A stretch of 64,000 nucleotides of DNA from Roseateles koreensis (GTDB taxonomy: Bacteria; Pseudomonadota; Gammaproteobacteria; Burkholderiales; Burkholderiaceae_C), in NCBI RefSeq assembly GCF_028595305.1, contig NZ_JAQQXS010000010.1, positions 1-64,000 on the forward strand, written 5' to 3'. The notes under the pieces were generated by a model. It was given only the letters and a program-made list of their open reading frames with translations, was not told where the DNA came from and searched no databases. Numbering within the stretch: position 1 is the stretch's first letter; each line of letters opens with the position of its first letter. Made by a program: the position numbers and the translations under genes. Below are positions 1 through 10,155 of this stretch, one piece after another.

Positions 1-431
1 AAAATGGTGAAGACTTTGTCGATGTCGGCCGCAATCTGTGCTTTGTCGTTGCGGATGTAGGCGCCCATTTGCAGGTTTTCGGTGATGGTCATGCGGGTGA
101 AGGTGCCCCGCCCTTCGGGCACCATCACCAGGCCTTGTTTGACCAGGTCCCAGGGGCCTTGGCCTTGGATGGTTTGGCCCAGGTATTCGATCTGGCCCTC
201 GGCCACGGGCTGCAGGCCGGTGATGGCTTTGAGGGTGGTGGTCTTGCCCGCTCCGTTGGCCCCGATGAGGCTGACGAGTTCGCCCTGGCGCACTTCAAAG
301 TTCACGCCTTTGACGGCCTGGATGCCGCCGTAGGCCACTTTGAGTCCGCTGACTTTGAGCAGGATGTTGCTGCTGTTGCTGTTGCTGCTGCTGCTGCTGC
401 TATTGCTGCTGTTCTTGCCGTTGCTGGTCAT
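1..431 (-). CDS. livF: Branched-chain amino acid ABC transporter ATP-binding protein LivF (partial)
   Basis: This is the second ATPase of a high-affinity Leu/Ile/Val-type importer and would sit at the cytoplasmic face of the LivHM permease. Only the first 143 codons are in the window; the C-terminal part, with the ABC signature and Walker B, lies beyond base 1. Walker A (GANGAGKTT) and the family segment VPEGRGTF are visible. The start at 431 is the only ATG before the conserved ABC fold and has a weak ribosome-binding site. Residues 2-22 are an unusual run of Ser and Asn, not part of the family fold, encoded by a CAG/AAC triplet repeat. It follows livG after 13 bases as the last visible gene of livHMGF. 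Confidence 0.93.
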   Translation of the reverse strand, partial: MTSNGKNSSNSSSSSSNSNSSNILLKVSGLKVAYGGIQAVKGVNFEVRQGELVSLIGANGAGKTTTLKAITGLQPVAEGQIEYLGQTIQGQGPWDLVKQGLVMVPEGRGTFTRMTITENLQMGAYIRNDKAQIAADIDKVFTI

Positions 432-444
432 GGTCGCTTGCTCT

Positions 445-1221
445 TTAGTGGTTCTTGTGCCCGGCGCCCAGATAGGCTTCGATGACTTTGTCGTTGCGCT
501 GCACGTCGTAAGGCGTGCCTTCGGCGATTTGCTTGCCGTAGTCGAGCACGGTGACGCGGTCGCACAGGCCCATCACGAGTTTGACGTCGTGTTCGATCAG
601 CAAGATGGTGCGGCCGTCTTTGCGGATGCGGTCGATGAGTTCGCGCAGCACGACTTTCTCGGTGGCGTTCATGCCGGCGGCAGGCTCGTCCAGGGCGATG
701 AGTTTGGGGTCGGTGGCCAGGGCGCGCGCGATCTCAAGGCGGCGCTGGTCCCCGTAGCTCAGGGTGCGGGCCTTGAAGTCGGCGTATTTGCCAATGCCCA
801 CGTAGTCGAGCAGTTCTTGCGCGCGCTGGCGGATGGCGGCTTCTTCGGCCTTGAAGCCGGGGGTGCGCAGCACGGCGCCGATCAGGCCCGAGGCGCTGCG
901 CACGTGGCGGCCGACCATGACGTTTTCCAGGGCGGTCATTTCGGCGAAGAGCCGGATGTTCTGGAAGGTGCGCGCTATGCCGGCCTTGGCCACTTGGTGC
1001 ACGGCTTGCGGGGTGTAGGGCGCCCCGCCCAGCTCAAAGCAGCCCGCATCGGGCGTGTACAGCCCGGTGATGACGTTGAAGAAGGTGGTCTTGCCCGCGC
1101 CGTTGGGGCCGATCAGACCATACACCTGGCCTTGCTGGATCTGGATGCCAACGTCGGACAGGGCTTGCAGGCCGCCGAAGCGTTTGGACACGCCGCTGAC
1201 ATGGAGAACGGTGGAAGTCAT
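445..1221 (-). CDS. livG: Branched-chain amino acid ABC transporter ATP-binding protein LivG
   Basis: This is the first ATPase of the Liv-type importer, 258 residues, the usual family length. Walker A is GPNGAGKTTFFN, the signature region LSYGDQRRLEIARAL and Walker B LIALDEPAAGMN; the C-terminal segment (AEGTPYDVQ) is also typical of LivG. The frame stays open to 1329, but that extension is Arg-rich and overlaps livM, so the ATG at 1221 (MTSTVLHV) is preferred. It lies 13 bases after the livM stop and 13 before the livF start, so the genes are almost certainly cotranscribed. Confidence 0.95.
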   Translation of the reverse strand: MTSTVLHVSGVSKRFGGLQALSDVGIQIQQGQVYGLIGPNGAGKTTFFNVITGLYTPDAGCFELGGAPYTPQAVHQVAKAGIARTFQNIRLFAEMTALENVMVGRHVRSASGLIGAVLRTPGFKAEEAAIRQRAQELLDYVGIGKYADFKARTLSYGDQRRLEIARALATDPKLIALDEPAAGMNATEKVVLRELIDRIRKDGRTILLIEHDVKLVMGLCDRVTVLDYGKQIAEGTPYDVQRNDKVIEAYLGAGHKNH

Positions 1222-1234
1222 GGCTGGGCCTCGC

Positions 1235-2362
1235 TCAGTGGGTCGCGGTTTGCGTTTTGGTTGTTGGCATCGGCTGCGGCTGCGGTTTAGGCGCCGCCTT
1301 GCCATGCTCCGGCGAGGGCCACAGCCCACGCGGGCGGATCAGCATGATGCTGATCATGGCCAGCGCCACCAGCAGTTGGCGCAGGATGGCGGCGTCCAGC
1401 CGCCCGCCGGTCATGGCTTGCAGGGGGCCGGCGACGTAGCGCAAGACTTCAGGCAGGGCCGACAGCAGCAAGGCGCCCAGAATCACGCCGGGGATGTGCC
1501 CGATGCCGCCTAGCACGACCATGGCGACGATCATCACGGACTCTTGCAGGCTGAAGGATTCCGGGCTCACAAAGCCTTGGAAGGCGCCGAACATGGAGCC
1601 CGACACGCCCCCGAAGGTGGCGCCCATGCCGAAGGCCAGCAGTTTGAGGTTGCGGGTGTTGATGCCCATGGCCTTGGCGGCAATCTCGTCTTCACGGATG
1701 GCCATCCACGCACGCCCGATGCGGGAGTTCTCCAAGCGGTAGCAGATGATGACGCTGAACACCACCAACGCCAGGAAGAGGTAGTAGTACAGGGTCACCG
1801 AGGGCAAGGTGAAGCCGAACACATCCAGCCCTTTGCCCAGGTCGATGCCAAAGAAGTGGATGGCGTCGATCTGCCCGATGCCGCGCGGGCCGTTGGTGAT
1901 GTTGAGGGGGTATTCCAGGTTGTTCAAGAAGACGCGAATGATCTCCCCGAAGCCCAGGGTGACGATGGCCAGGTAGTCACCTCGCAGCTTGAGGGTGGGC
2001 GCGCCCAGCAGCACCCCAAAGAGTGCGGCCACGCCGGCCCCCAGCAGCACGACCAGCCACAGCGGGGTGTGCAGCCCTGCGGGGAAGGCGGCCTGGATGG
2101 CCTCGAAGTTCTCGCTCAGGTGCGGGCTGGACAGCAGCGCGAACATGTAGGCGCCCACCGCGTAGAAGGCCACGTAGCCCAGGTCGAGCAGACCGGCGTA
2201 GCCCACCACAATGTTCAGCCCCAGCGCGAGCATGACGTAGAGCAGCGCCAAGTCGATGATGCGCACCGGGCCGTTGCCCAGTTGCTGGCCCAGCAAGGGC
2301 AGCACCAGCAGCCCCAGGGCAGCCAGCACGAAGACGAAGAGTTTGTTCTTTTGTGATTGCAT
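1235..2362 (-). CDS. livM: Branched-chain amino acid ABC transporter permease LivM
   Basis: This inner-membrane permease is 375 residues with about eight to ten hydrophobic segments. The family blocks LGLNIVVGYAGLLDLG and LGFGEIIRVFLNN are present, the latter in the cytoplasmic loop that contacts the ATPases. The start at 2362 (MQSQKNK) is supported by GGAG eight bases upstream; an in-frame start 27 bases earlier lacks a site and would nearly touch livH. The C-terminus (HGKAAPKPQ onward) is a Pro/Gln/Thr-rich tail beyond the usual permease end. It pairs with livH to form the membrane channel. Confidence 0.95.
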   Translation of the reverse strand: MQSQKNKLFVFVLAALGLLVLPLLGQQLGNGPVRIIDLALLYVMLALGLNIVVGYAGLLDLGYVAFYAVGAYMFALLSSPHLSENFEAIQAAFPAGLHTPLWLVVLLGAGVAALFGVLLGAPTLKLRGDYLAIVTLGFGEIIRVFLNNLEYPLNITNGPRGIGQIDAIHFFGIDLGKGLDVFGFTLPSVTLYYYLFLALVVFSVIICYRLENSRIGRAWMAIREDEIAAKAMGINTRNLKLLAFGMGATFGGVSGSMFGAFQGFVSPESFSLQESVMIVAMVVLGGIGHIPGVILGALLLSALPEVLRYVAGPLQAMTGGRLDAAILRQLLVALAMISIMLIRPRGLWPSPEHGKAAPKPQPQPMPTTKTQTATH

Positions 2363-2389
2363 GAGGTGTTCTCCTTCAGGCACGGTCAT

Positions 2390-3313
2390 TCAGGCACGAT
2401 CGGCCACGCGCTCGCCCAGCAGGCCCGAGGGTCGCAGGGTCAGCACCAGGATCAGGGCCAAAAAGGCAAAGATGTCGGCATATTGGCTGCCCAGCACGCC
2501 CCCGGTGAGGTCTCCCAGGTAGCCCGCGCCGATGGCTTCGATCAGACCCAGCAACACCCCGCCCACCATGGCGCCCGCCAGGTTGCCAATACCGCCCAGC
2601 ACAGCCGCGGTGAAGGCTTTGAGGCCGGGCATGAAGCCCATGGTGTGTTGCACGGTGCCGTAGTTGGCCGCCCACATCAGGCCGGCCACTGCGGCCAGCG
2701 CCGCGCCGATCACAAAAGTGGTGGAGATGATGAAGTCGGGCTTGACGCCCATCAAGCCCGCCACCCGCGGGTTCTCAGCGGTGGCGCGCATCGCCCGGCC
2801 CAGCTTGGTGTGATTGACCAGCCACATCAGCGCCGCCAGGATCACCACGGTCAAGCCCAGGATCACGCACTGGGTCACCGAAATCACCGGCCCGCCCAAA
2901 TCAATCGGCGTCGTCGGCAACAGCAGCGGAAACGGCTTGGGGCTGGGCTTCCAGATGATCATGGCCAGCGTCTGCAGCAGCAACGACATGCCCATCGCCG
3001 TGATCAGCGGCGCCAGTCGCGGCGCATTGCGCAGCGGCCGGTATGCCACCTTCTCCACCACGAAGTTCAGCACCACGCACACCACCACCGCGCACACCAG
3101 CGCGATCAGCATCAGCACCCACCCCGGCAACCCCGACCCCGCCAAGGCACTCACCACGCTCCAGCTCACCAGCCCTCCCACCATCAAGATCTCGCCATGC
3201 GCGAAATTGATCAGGTTGATGATCCCGTACACCATCGTGTACCCCAGCGCCACCAGCGCGTACATGCTGCCAAGCACCAGACCATTGATCATTTGCTGGA
3301 AAAACGTTTCCAT
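2390..3313 (-). CDS. livH: Branched-chain amino acid ABC transporter permease LivH
   Basis: This inner-membrane permease is 307 residues and is the first gene of the visible liv operon. It begins with the typical METFFQQMINGLVLGSMYAL and contains the block YTMVYGIINLINFAHGE, both hallmarks of LivH. The ATG at 3313 has GGAG seven bases upstream, so the nine-residue upstream extension is rejected. No periplasmic binding protein (LivK/LivJ) gene is present on the visible side; it may lie beyond livF or elsewhere. An intrinsic terminator lies 60 bases before the start, described separately. Confidence 0.95.
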   Translation of the reverse strand: METFFQQMINGLVLGSMYALVALGYTMVYGIINLINFAHGEILMVGGLVSWSVVSALAGSGLPGWVLMLIALVCAVVVCVVLNFVVEKVAYRPLRNAPRLAPLITAMGMSLLLQTLAMIIWKPSPKPFPLLLPTTPIDLGGPVISVTQCVILGLTVVILAALMWLVNHTKLGRAMRATAENPRVAGLMGVKPDFIISTTFVIGAALAAVAGLMWAANYGTVQHTMGFMPGLKAFTAAVLGGIGNLAGAMVGGVLLGLIEAIGAGYLGDLTGGVLGSQYADIFAFLALILVLTLRPSGLLGERVADRA

Positions 3314-3372
3314 GAAGCTTCTCCGGTTTGGCATGGGCACCTGGCCTCATGCCCAGTCATCTAGCGATGAGC

Positions 3373-3401
3373 AAAAAAAAACCCGCCGCAAAGTCGGCGG
3401 G
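3373..3401 (-). terminator. Intrinsic terminator in the liv operon leader
   Basis: Read on the minus strand, a perfect 7-bp GC stem (CCCGCCG/CGGCGGG) with a six-base loop is followed by nine U. It lies 60 bases upstream of livH and no minus-strand gene ends before it, since 3708-5762 is coded on the other strand. It is therefore either an attenuator of livHMGF or the end of a short RNA. A 17-codon frame (3414 to 3361, MANKARRLCGG...) with a weak AGGA site runs through the hairpin, but it is not rich in Leu/Ile/Val codons. Confidence 0.75.
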
Positions 3402-3459
3402 CCTTGTTGGCCATCAAATCCTGCAGGCTCGCCGGAATTGTAGGAGGGCACTCAGCGTC

Positions 3460-3496
3460 GAATTCGATAGTAAATACCCGTACACAGAAAGCACAA
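3460..3496 (-). promoter_or_regulatory. Candidate sigma-70 promoter for the liv leader or a short RNA
   Basis: On the minus strand TTGTGC (3496-3491) is followed after 18 bases by TACTAT (3472-3467), which would start RNA near 3460 and give a transcript of about 88 bases ending at the terminator at 3373. The -35 box is imperfect. The 3314-3707 gap otherwise holds only the livH ribosome-binding site and nothing further that I recognise. Confidence 0.35.
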
Positions 3497-3707
3497 AACA
3501 GGGCAATGATCTCGCCGCCGCCTCGATTCACTGGCAAGATAACGCCTCAACAGCGCGGCATCATGCGTGCCAAAACCGTCCCGCCCAAAGCGCCTGTTAC
3601 GACCTGCTTTCCTGCGGCTTTTTGACCCAATCCAACATGACATCGCAGTCACTCTTTAAGTGCACCGTTAAGGTGGCGCGTACCCTGTCGAGCACAGGAC
3701 ACTGACA

Positions 3708-5762
3708 ATGGCATGGCGCCGCATCACTCGCTCATTTGTCTCGCTCAAAGCGAGGGCCACGGTCAGCATGATTGCGCTGCTGTTTGCAGGAGTCGGTTCA
3801 ATCACTTTGCTGCTGATGAATCGGGTTGAACACGATGCACTGAAAGATCTTCGCAACCGAGAGCTGACTGAAGCCGTACGCACCGCGATGCTGCTGTCAC
3901 GCGCCATGGTCGACCTGCAGCAGGCACTGAGCCTTGCGGAGCCGCAAATCACCATCGATACCTTGTGGAACTTCAATGAACTTCGACAGTTCATCGAAAC
4001 CAAGACGCTTTTGCGCAGCCTGTTCTCGAGCGTATTCATTGCACGTTCTGATGGCCAAGTGTTGATCATCACCGACACAAAAGGAACGCGCAGACCCACC
4101 GCATTCTTAGGTGACAGAGAGTATTTTCAAGCCACGATCCATGAAGCGCGCCCACTGTTTTCCCCGCCCATTTCGGGACGCTTGACCGGGGAACCCGTCA
4201 TCGTCCTCACCCAGCCGCTTCGCAATGCACAAGGGGTTTACGGCGTACTTGGCGGCGGCCTCAGTTTGACTCGGCGTGATTTGCTGGCCAATGTTGTCGA
4301 TCAACAAGACAGTGACGACAATACTTTGCGCGTGGTCACTGACAAGTTCGGAATCGTAATTGCGCATCCCAATCAATCGCGCCTATTGAAGTCTTTGAGC
4401 GAGGAGCCTCGGCTTGCACAAGCCTTTGCCGCGTGGCTGGCCGCGGGCCAACCCGTGGAACCGTCGGGCATTCAACTTCCGCAAGCAAATGAATTGGTCA
4501 GCGCTGCGGGCGTACCTGGTCCCGATTGGATGGTTTGGCGCGTTCGACCGGAGAGCGAGTTGCTAACGCCGCTGCATGCCGCCAGACGTGAGGCCCTGGT
4601 GCGGGCATTGGTGCTGATCGCCATCATGTCTCTGCTGACCCTGACTTTCCTGTACTGGCTTTTGCGCCCGCTCGGCCTGTTGGAGCAGCGGGCAAAACAC
4701 ATGTTTGACAGACGCTACCCCGCTGCCGAAGGTTGGCCTGACGCGGTGGGCGAGATTGGCGAGTTGAAAGAAGTTTTGAAACAAGTCGGCATGCAGCGCC
4801 TTCAATTGGAGGCAAAACATGACGAATTGCTGAAGCGGCTCGAATCCGTTCTGTCAGCCTCACCCGTGGGCTTTGCATTCACGCGGCACCGAACATTTGT
4901 GCTTGTCAGCCAGGAGTTGTGCCGCCTTCTTTCGAAAAGTGAAGCCGAGTTGCTCAGCGCCTCCACGCAGTCCATTTACGCCAACCCCGATGATCAGGCC
5001 CGCATTGAACAACAGGCGTTGAGTGCTTTCAGGGCCGGGCAAAGCTATGTCGGTGACTGGGAACTGCGGCGGGGCACTCGTGACAGCTCTGACAAGGGCA
5101 GTACGTTTTGGGCGCAAATGCGCGCCAGCCCGGTTGACGCGAACAATGCGGCCGCTGGTACGATCTGGACCGTCACCGACATCAGCGATCAACGCAAAAA
5201 GCATCAGGCGTTGGAGTGGTCAGCAGGCCATGACTCACTGACCAAACTCGCCAATCGGCGAACGTTCGAACAAGAAGCCGCAGCGCTTGTGCACCCACTG
5301 TCCGGTCGTCATGATGCCGCCATCATCTACATCGACTTGGACCATTTCAAACCCGTTAACGACTTGGGTGGTCATGCCGCCGGGGATGCCATGTTGATCG
5401 CCGTGGCGCACGCGATCCATACCGCTGTTCGTGCCAGCGATTTGGTTGCGCGATGGGGTGGCGATGAATTCGCGGTGCTGCTCAACCACTGCGATGCCAC
5501 TGCCGCCCTGCGAATTGCCAGAAACATCTTGGCCGCTATCTCAGGCGTATCCATTGAGCGGGAGCAGCAGCACTTCAGCGTCGGCGCCAGTTTGGGTGTG
5601 GCCAACCTATACCCCGACCTGCAAACCTTGAGCGCGTGGCTGGCAGAGGCCGATCTAGCCTGCTACGAAGCCAAAGCAGCAGGTCGCGGGACGATAAGAA
5701 GTTCACCGCAACGCACACCGGCCGCAACGGGTGGCGCCGCCCACAGAGACTCAAGGTACTGA
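3708..5762 (+). CDS. Membrane diguanylate cyclase (Cache-like sensor, PAS, GGDEF)
   Basis: This 684-residue protein probably makes c-di-GMP in response to an extracytoplasmic signal. A transmembrane segment at about 17-37 and another at about 298-320 flank a Cache-like periplasmic domain; a PAS-like region follows at about 380-495 and a GGDEF domain at 505-665. The active-site loop is canonical GGDEF (584-588), and the inhibitory I-site RxxD (R575-D578) lies exactly five residues before it, so an active, product-inhibited enzyme is expected. There is no EAL or HD-GYP domain. It stands alone, divergent from livH and convergent with rarA; the HD-GYP phosphodiesterase at 36.6-37.9 kb is a possible opposing enzyme. 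Confidence 0.9.
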   Translation: MAWRRITRSFVSLKARATVSMIALLFAGVGSITLLLMNRVEHDALKDLRNRELTEAVRTAMLLSRAMVDLQQALSLAEPQITIDTLWNFNELRQFIETKTLLRSLFSSVFIARSDGQVLIITDTKGTRRPTAFLGDREYFQATIHEARPLFSPPISGRLTGEPVIVLTQPLRNAQGVYGVLGGGLSLTRRDLLANVVDQQDSDDNTLRVVTDKFGIVIAHPNQSRLLKSLSEEPRLAQAFAAWLAAGQPVEPSGIQLPQANELVSAAGVPGPDWMVWRVRPESELLTPLHAARREALVRALVLIAIMSLLTLTFLYWLLRPLGLLEQRAKHMFDRRYPAAEGWPDAVGEIGELKEVLKQVGMQRLQLEAKHDELLKRLESVLSASPVGFAFTRHRTFVLVSQELCRLLSKSEAELLSASTQSIYANPDDQARIEQQALSAFRAGQSYVGDWELRRGTRDSSDKGSTFWAQMRASPVDANNAAAGTIWTVTDISDQRKKHQALEWSAGHDSLTKLANRRTFEQEAAALVHPLSGRHDAAIIYIDLDHFKPVNDLGGHAAGDAMLIAVAHAIHTAVRASDLVARWGGDEFAVLLNHCDATAALRIARNILAAISGVSIEREQQHFSVGASLGVANLYPDLQTLSAWLAEADLACYEAKAAGRGTIRSSPQRTPAATGGAAHRDSRY

Positions 5763-5780
5763 GTTGCGAGGCGGTGAAAA

Positions 5781-7076
5781 CTAACCTGCCTCTTCGTCCA
5801 GTTTTTTCAAGAAAGCCATTTTTTCGGAAATCTTGAGCTCCAACCCGCGCGGCACGGGTCGATACCACCCTGGTTCTTCTATGCCGTCAGGAAGATAGGT
5901 TTCACCCGCAGCATAGGCATTGGGTTCGTCATGAGCATATCGGTACGCATGCCCGTAACCCAGCTCCTTCATGAGCTTTGTTGGCGCATTGCGAAGATGT
6001 ACAGGAACCTCCCGGCTCTTGTCCTGCTTCACGAAGGCACGAGCAGCGTTGTAGGCGTTGTAGCCCGCGTTGCTTTTGGCTGCTACAGCCAGATAGATGA
6101 CAGCCTGCCCCAAGGCCAACTCACCTTCAGGACTGCCCAGCCGTTCATAGGTCAAGGCAGCGTCGTTGGCGATCTGCATGGCCCGTGGATCGGCCAAGCC
6201 GATGTCTTCCCAAGCCATGCGAACAATGCGCCGCGCCAGATAGCGAGCATCGGCACCACCGTCCAACATGCGAGTCAACCAGTAAAGGGCCGCATCGGGA
6301 TGGGAGCCGCGTACCGACTTGTGCAAGGCTGATATCTGGTCATAGAAGTTGTCCCCGCCTTTATCAAAACGCCGACTGTTCAGGGTCAGGGCGTTCTGCA
6401 AAAAGTCAGCGGTGATCGCCGTGATGCCAGAAGCATTGGCTGCTGTGCTCGCCTGCTCCAGCAGGTTCAAGAACCTTCTGGCGTCCCCGTCTGCATAGCC
6501 AATGATGGTATCCCTTGCCAGATCGTCAAACTGAAGATGGCCAAGGGCAATTTCTTGGGCGCGACCGAGCAGCAGTTTCAGTTCGTCATCTGTCAGCGAC
6601 TTCAGCACATAGACCTGAGCCCGGGACAACAAGGCTGAGTTCACTTCAAAAGAAGGGTTCTCGGTGGTGGCGCCAATGAATGTGACAAGGCCACTCTCCG
6701 CATACGGAAGAAGAGCATCTTGCTGGGATTTATTGAACCTGTGAATTTCGTCAACGAACAAGAGCGTGTGCTTGCCCATCGAGAGATTTTGCTGCGCCTG
6801 CTCCATCGCCGCACGAATGTCTTTGACACCCGAAAACACCGCGGACAAGGCGATGAACTCGCACTTGAATGCACTGGCGGTGAGCCGTGCCAGCGTCGTT
6901 TTTCCAACGCCCGGCGGCCCCCAAAGAATCATGGAATGCGGCTTACCCGACTCGAACGCAAGCCGCAGCGGCTTGCCAGGCCCGAGCAGGTGCGACTGCC
7001 CGACCACGTCGTCCAACGTGCGCGGACGCAGCGCCTCTGCCAAGGGCGGCGTGGGCTGAGAGCTGAACAGATCCAT
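5781..7076 (-). CDS. rarA: Replication-associated recombination protein A (RarA/MgsA AAA ATPase)
   Basis: This clamp-loader-like AAA+ ATPase acts at stalled replication forks. At 431 residues it matches the family. Visible motifs are the N-terminal [16 protein letters not shown], Walker [10 protein letters not shown], Walker [21 protein letters not shown] and sensor-1 [12 protein letters not shown]; the C-terminal tetramerisation region includes [21 protein letters not shown]. Its start has only a weak ribosome-binding site. It lies 32 bases after lolA, so ftsK-lolA-rarA probably form one operon, an arrangement seen in many beta- and gammaproteobacteria. Confidence 0.96.
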   Translation of the reverse strand: MDLFSSQPTPPLAEALRPRTLDDVVGQSHLLGPGKPLRLAFESGKPHSMILWGPPGVGKTTLARLTASAFKCEFIALSAVFSGVKDIRAAMEQAQQNLSMGKHTLLFVDEIHRFNKSQQDALLPYAESGLVTFIGATTENPSFEVNSALLSRAQVYVLKSLTDDELKLLLGRAQEIALGHLQFDDLARDTIIGYADGDARRFLNLLEQASTAANASGITAITADFLQNALTLNSRRFDKGGDNFYDQISALHKSVRGSHPDAALYWLTRMLDGGADARYLARRIVRMAWEDIGLADPRAMQIANDAALTYERLGSPEGELALGQAVIYLAVAAKSNAGYNAYNAARAFVKQDKSREVPVHLRNAPTKLMKELGYGHAYRYAHDEPNAYAAGETYLPDGIEEPGWYRPVPRGLELKISEKMAFLKKLDEEAG

Positions 7077-7108
7077 GGATTGGCTTGGGGCTGGAAATGG
7101 GGCTTGAA

Positions 7109-7729
7109 TTACTGCTCGATCAAGTCGGCGCCCGCTGGCGGCACGAAGCGAAAACGTTCTGCCGCAATAGCTTGATTGGACACAAAGCCCGCAAAATCGA
7201 GCCGGGATCGCTGACCAAATCCGTCAACCACCTCCAGCGCCGCCAAGCTTGCACCTTTGAATCCGACCTTCAAGGATTGAACACTGCCATCAGCTTGCCG
7301 GGGCGTGGCCAGCACCCATTCCAAGCCCCCTTCAGGCGCCAAGGGCTTGAGCGTGAAGTCGCGCTCCAAGCTCGCCCCCGCCAACAGCGCCGCCGGCGTT
7401 GCACCCAAGACCTGGCTCATGCGCCGCGAACTGGCCTGTTTCAGATCGGGGTCATAGATCCAGACCTTCTGGCCGTCGCCCACGATCAGTTGCTCAAAGG
7501 GTTTGGTGTACGCAAACCGAAACTGATTGGGGCGCTGAAACTCGAAGGTGCCGAACGAGATTTTTTTACGCAAACCGTCCGGCGAACTCACTGTCTGGGT
7601 GAAGTCAGTGCGGCCACTTTTCACGTCACGCACAAAGTCCTTCAACGCTACCAAAGCGTCAGCCTGAGCCAGCGCAGCCAGGCCCAGCAAGCCGAGTACA
7701 AAGACGGCAGATTTAATTCGATGTTTCAC
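7109..7729 (-). CDS. lolA: Outer-membrane lipoprotein carrier protein LolA
   Basis: LolA is the periplasmic chaperone that carries lipoproteins from the LolCDE transporter to LolB at the outer membrane. The product is 206 residues with a signal peptide (KSAVFVLGLLGLAALAQA) and typical motifs such as FTQTV, FQRPNQFRFAYTKPFEQLIVGDG and VWIYDPDLKQ. It starts with GTG at 7729, four bases after the ftsK stop; no ATG is available there, and this start gives a complete signal peptide. It is probably translated in coupling with ftsK. Confidence 0.95.
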   Translation of the reverse strand: MKHRIKSAVFVLGLLGLAALAQADALVALKDFVRDVKSGRTDFTQTVSSPDGLRKKISFGTFEFQRPNQFRFAYTKPFEQLIVGDGQKVWIYDPDLKQASSRRMSQVLGATPAALLAGASLERDFTLKPLAPEGGLEWVLATPRQADGSVQSLKVGFKGASLAALEVVDGFGQRSRLDFAGFVSNQAIAAERFRFVPPAGADLIEQ

Positions 7730-7733
7730 GGAT

Positions 7734-10094
7734 TTATTCGTCCCGCTTGGGAATGATCAGATCACGGTTGCCGTTGGTCCCCATGCTGGAGACAAGCCCT
7801 GATTTCTCCATCTGCTCAAGCAGACGCGCCGCACGGTTGTAGCCAATTCGCAAGTGTCGTTGAACCAGCGAGATGGAGGCGCGCCGATGCTGAAGCACGA
7901 TGCCCACGGCCTGGTCGTACATGGGGTCCGACTCGCCGTCACCCGAAGCGCCACCGCCCGCCTCGCCGCCCTCGCCCTCCAGGACGCCGCCTTCGAGGAT
8001 GCCTTCAATGTAGTTGGGCTCGCCCTGAGACTTCAGGTACTGAACCACCCGATGCACTTCGTCGTCACTGACAAACGCACCGTGGACACGGATCGGCAGG
8101 CCAGTGCCCGAAGGCATGTACAGCATATCGCCCATGCCCAACAAGGCTTCAGCACCCATCTGGTCAAGAATGGTGCGGCTGTCGATTTTAGAGCTGACCT
8201 GGAACGACAAGCGGGTCGGGATATTGGCCTTGATGAGGCCCGTGATCACGTCCACGCTGGGGCGTTGGGTGGCCAGAATCAAGTGAATGCCCGCAGCCCG
8301 GGCCTTCTGGGCCAAGCGCGCAATGAGCTCTTCAATTTTTTTGCCCACCACCATCATCAAGTCGGCCAATTCGTCGATCACGACGACGATGAAGGGCAAA
8401 CGCTCCAAGGGCTCGGGCGCTTCCGGCGTCAGGCTGAACGGATTGGGGATAAGTTCGCCACGCTCGGTCGCGTCGTCAATTTTCTTGTTGTAGCCTGCCA
8501 GATTGCGCACGCCCATTTTGCTCATGAGCTTGTAGCGCCGCTCCATCTCACCGACACACCAATTGAGCGCATTGGAGGCCTGCTTCATGTCCGTGACCAC
8601 CGGCGCAAGTAGATGGGGAATGCCTTCGTAGACGCTCATTTCAAGCATCTTGGGGTCGATCAGGATCAGACGAACATCACGCGCTTCCGCCTTGTAGAGC
8701 AGGCTCAGGATCATGGCATTGATGCCCACTGATTTACCCGAGCCGGTCGTGCCGGCCACCAGGCAATGCGGCATCTTCGCCAAGTCGGCGACCACTGGCA
8801 GGCCCACAATGTCTTTGCCCAGGCCCATGGTCAGCTGAGACGAGGCGTCAGCATAAACCTGCGAGCCCAAAATTTCAGACAAACGAATGGTCTGGCGCCG
8901 TGCATTGGGCAACTCAAGCGCCATGAAATTCTTGCCCGGAATGGTCTCCACCACGCGAATCGACACCAGGCTCAAACTGCGCGCCAGGTCTTTGGCCAAG
9001 CCGACGATCTGCGAACCCTTCACCCCCGTTGCGGGCTCAATCTCATAGCGGGTGATCACCGGGCCGGGCGAAGCCGCCACCACGCGTACTTCGACCCCAA
9101 AGTCGCGCAGTTTCTTCTCGATCATGCGCGAGGTCATTTCAAGCGACTCTGGCGTCACGGATTCGACCCGCACCGGCGCGGTATCCAACAGATCAACCTG
9201 CGGCAATTTCGTATCGCTGGCGTCAACAAACAAGGTTTTTTGCCGCTCTTTGGCAACCCGGGTGGACTTGGGCACTTCAACCACCGGTGCCTCGATCACG
9301 ATCGGCACATGATGTTCTTCAACCACCTGCCGCTCGACCTCCACCACCAACTCGCGCTCCTGGGCGGCTTGTTCGCCTACGCGTTGATCTTCAGCCTGCT
9401 CGCGGCGCTCTTGCCGCTTTTCGCGCAACTCATCCAGGCGCTCGCCCAAAGACTCCGCCACGCGGAGCCACGAAAACCGAAGCGCCAAGCCGGAGCCCAC
9501 CAGCAACGCCGCGATCCACACAACACCTGAGCCAGCAAAACCCAGTGCCCGCATGCTCCAAGGCCCGAGCACATAACCCAGTACCCCGCCTGCATGCCCG
9601 GGCAAGCGTGCCTCCCAGGAATAAAGCCGCGTCCATTCCAGCGCACAACTGGCGCACATCAACAGCACCAAGCCTACAGCCCAAAGGGCCGCGCTACGTA
9701 ACGCAGGTTGGTTGGTGTGGGGTGTTTCAGCCCGCAAAAGACCCGCCAAACCGCTCAGCCACACACGCAGCCCCGCCAACAGCAGCCACCAGGTGGAGTA
9801 GCCGAAGCAAAACAGCAAAATGTCAGACAGCCATGCACCGAGCGCACCCACCCTGTTGCCATACAAAGCGTGCGTGCCCGAGCTGGAAAAAGCAGCATCG
9901 GCAGGATCGTGGCTGAGCATTGCCAGCACGATCAAACACCAAAGCAAGGCACCCACCAGCAACCAAGCCGGCGTGCGCAAAGGGCTGGGCCGCACCAGAG
10001 GCGTTGCAGTGCCCTTTTTGCCTTGGCGTTGATAACTTTTGTCTTTGGCGCCGACCTCGTCGTCACGCAACAGGGAACCCAGGGGAAAACTCAT
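7734..10094 (-). CDS. ftsK: DNA translocase FtsK
   Basis: FtsK is the septum-anchored hexameric DNA pump that clears the chromosome terminus and activates XerCD. The 786 residues hold four or five N-terminal membrane segments (about 40-205), a short charged linker rich in Glu/Arg/Gln, and the motor domain with Walker [13 protein letters not shown] and Walker [17 protein letters not shown]. The C-terminal winged-helix gamma domain ([24 protein letters not shown]), which reads KOPS sites, is complete. The linker is far shorter than that of E. coli FtsK, as is common in Burkholderiales. The start at 10094 has a weak ribosome-binding site. Confidence 0.96.
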   Translation of the reverse strand: MSFPLGSLLRDDEVGAKDKSYQRQGKKGTATPLVRPSPLRTPAWLLVGALLWCLIVLAMLSHDPADAAFSSSGTHALYGNRVGALGAWLSDILLFCFGYSTWWLLLAGLRVWLSGLAGLLRAETPHTNQPALRSAALWAVGLVLLMCASCALEWTRLYSWEARLPGHAGGVLGYVLGPWSMRALGFAGSGVVWIAALLVGSGLALRFSWLRVAESLGERLDELREKRQERREQAEDQRVGEQAAQERELVVEVERQVVEEHHVPIVIEAPVVEVPKSTRVAKERQKTLFVDASDTKLPQVDLLDTAPVRVESVTPESLEMTSRMIEKKLRDFGVEVRVVAASPGPVITRYEIEPATGVKGSQIVGLAKDLARSLSLVSIRVVETIPGKNFMALELPNARRQTIRLSEILGSQVYADASSQLTMGLGKDIVGLPVVADLAKMPHCLVAGTTGSGKSVGINAMILSLLYKAEARDVRLILIDPKMLEMSVYEGIPHLLAPVVTDMKQASNALNWCVGEMERRYKLMSKMGVRNLAGYNKKIDDATERGELIPNPFSLTPEAPEPLERLPFIVVVIDELADLMMVVGKKIEELIARLAQKARAAGIHLILATQRPSVDVITGLIKANIPTRLSFQVSSKIDSRTILDQMGAEALLGMGDMLYMPSGTGLPIRVHGAFVSDDEVHRVVQYLKSQGEPNYIEGILEGGVLEGEGGEAGGGASGDGESDPMYDQAVGIVLQHRRASISLVQRHLRIGYNRAARLLEQMEKSGLVSSMGTNGNRDLIIPKRDE

Positions 10095-10155
10095 ACCGCC
10101 ATTGTGGCGCAGGTTTCAGGCCCCACAGACCCAAGACATGTCCAAGCGCCCCGCA

